Assembly: GCA_913055135.1 (NCBI GenBank) | Contig: CAJXJV010000070.1 | Coordinates: 1-6,857 of the forward strand | DNA: 6,857 nucleotides | Direction: 5' to 3' | Origin: an uncultured Desulfurobacterium sp. | Lineage (GTDB): Bacteria > Aquificota > Aquificia > Desulfurobacteriales > Desulfurobacteriaceae | Shown here: piece by piece, positions 6,346-6,857 of the stretch | Position numbering within the stretch: position 1 is the first letter of the stretch | Layout of the letters: each line of letters starts with the position of its first letter | Made by a program: the position numbers and the translations under genes | Notes under the pieces: generated by a model | What the model saw: the letters and a program-made list of their open reading frames with translations, nothing else | The model's database searches: none | Told to the model about the DNA's origin: nothing

Positions 6346-6857
6346 TGAGAGTTTTGTAAAGGCTGTTGAGCTACTCTATAAAACAAAAGGTAGGGTGGTT
6401 CTCACAGGAGTTGGGAAGTCTGGTCTTATATGTAAGAAAATTGCTGCAACGTTTGCAAGCACAGGTACTCCTGCTTTTTTCCTTCATCCTGGTGATGCTG
6501 CCCACGGTGACCTTGGAATGGTCAGGGGAGATGATACCGTTATTGCCGTTTCGAACAGTGGGGAGACTGCTGAACTTTTAAACATTGTTCCCGTAATAAA
6601 GAGTTTTGGAATTCCGGTAATTGCAATAACAAACAATTCTGAGTCTTCGCTTGCAAGGTTTTCAGATGTGACTCTTCTTCTCCATGTTGAAAAAGAAGCC
6701 TGTCCTCTTGGATTGGCTCCAACGACTTCAACAACTGCAACTTTAGCCTTAGGAGATGCTCTTGCTGTAACTTTGATGAAGCTTAAGGGATTTAAAAGTG
6801 AGGATTTTGCAAGGTTTCATCCCGGTGGAAAGCTTGGAATCAGGCTGCCGAGAGTCA
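6266..6857 (+). CDS. kdsD: arabinose-5-phosphate isomerase (KdsD/KpsF/GutQ family), 3' end cut by window
   Basis: This enzyme interconverts D-ribulose 5-phosphate and D-arabinose 5-phosphate, the first step towards Kdo for LPS, in the cytoplasm. The 197 visible residues cover the whole sugar isomerase (SIS) domain. Numbered from the GTG, they show GVGKSG (48-53), STGTPAFFLHPGDAAHGDLGM (65-85), SNSGETAE (96-103), EACPLGLAPTTSTTATLALGDALA (144-167) and FHPGGKLG (184-191). Lys51, Glu103, Glu144 and His185 sit at a constant offset of 8 from E. coli KdsD Lys59, Glu111, Glu152 and His193, which I recall as its active-site residues. The paired CBS domains expected after the SIS domain lie beyond the window. 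The start is GTG at 6266 or TTG at 6269 (giving MEILKVGKETI); the frame is closed by a TGA at 6254. It overlaps the M48 gene by about 80 bp. A role in LPS rather than capsule or sugar-alcohol use is inferred. Confidence 0.93.
   Translation, partial: MLEILKVGKETIIQEAEALKDLAGHLDESFVKAVELLYKTKGRVVLTGVGKSGLICKKIAATFASTGTPAFFLHPGDAAHGDLGMVRGDDTVIAVSNSGETAELLNIVPVIKSFGIPVIAITNNSESSLARFSDVTLLLHVEKEACPLGLAPTTSTTATLALGDALAVTLMKLKGFKSEDFARFHPGGKLGIRLPRV

Noticed and set aside
6366..6740. Open frames of 71 (plus) and 66 (minus) codons within the kdsD region.
   Set aside because: Both are out of frame with the clear SIS-domain coding sequence and have no family features.

Overview
The window is a compact stretch of bacterial chromosome with seven protein-coding genes and almost no intergenic DNA. 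The proteins are rich in Lys, Glu, Leu and Phe. The base composition is moderately AT-rich by eye. Shine-Dalgarno sequences are easy to see before most starts. An arabinose-5-phosphate isomerase (Kdo/LPS pathway) and a predicted lipoprotein peptidase point to a Gram-negative cell envelope. The K/E-rich proteins and the mix of a bacterial nitrogen-control pair (sigma-54, GlnE) with an archaeal-looking small kinase and a Uma2 protein suggest a thermophile of the Aquificota, perhaps Desulfurobacteriaceae-like. That placement is an inference from style and gene content.

Layout. At the left edge is the 3' end of a plus-strand Uma2-family gene (1-223). Its last 21 bp overlap tail to tail with a four-gene minus-strand cluster that reads from right to left: rpoN (5427-4129), glnE (4111-1442), a 207-residue protein of unknown function (1475-852) and a small atypical protein kinase (880-203). 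The rpoN-glnE gap is 17 nt. The next two junctions overlap by 34 and 29 bp, so the four genes are very probably co-transcribed and partly translationally coupled. On the right, a plus-strand pair diverges from rpoN across only 27 bp: an M48 zinc metallopeptidase lipoprotein (5455-6345) and kdsD (from about 6266, cut by the window edge), which overlap by about 80 bp.

How the genes fit together. RpoN directs RNA polymerase to -24/-12 promoters, classically of nitrogen-assimilation genes, and GlnE sets glutamine synthetase activity by reversible adenylylation. Pairing them in one transcription unit makes a nitrogen-regulation operon, and the unknown protein and the kinase ride along in it. KdsD feeds Kdo/LPS synthesis, and the M48 lipoprotein probably serves envelope quality control. 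In enterobacteria rpoN lies in a kdsD-kdsC-lptCAB-rpoN cluster, so rpoN near kdsD here, although divergent, may be a rearranged remnant of that neighbourhood.

I found no RNA gene, insertion sequence, CRISPR array, prophage or attachment site, and no convincing terminator or sigma-54 promoter. No stretch over 300 bp lacks a gene. I see no clear new multi-gene system. The most interesting items are the kinase with an altered catalytic loop inside the nitrogen operon, the unknown protein beside it, and the long M48/kdsD overlap.
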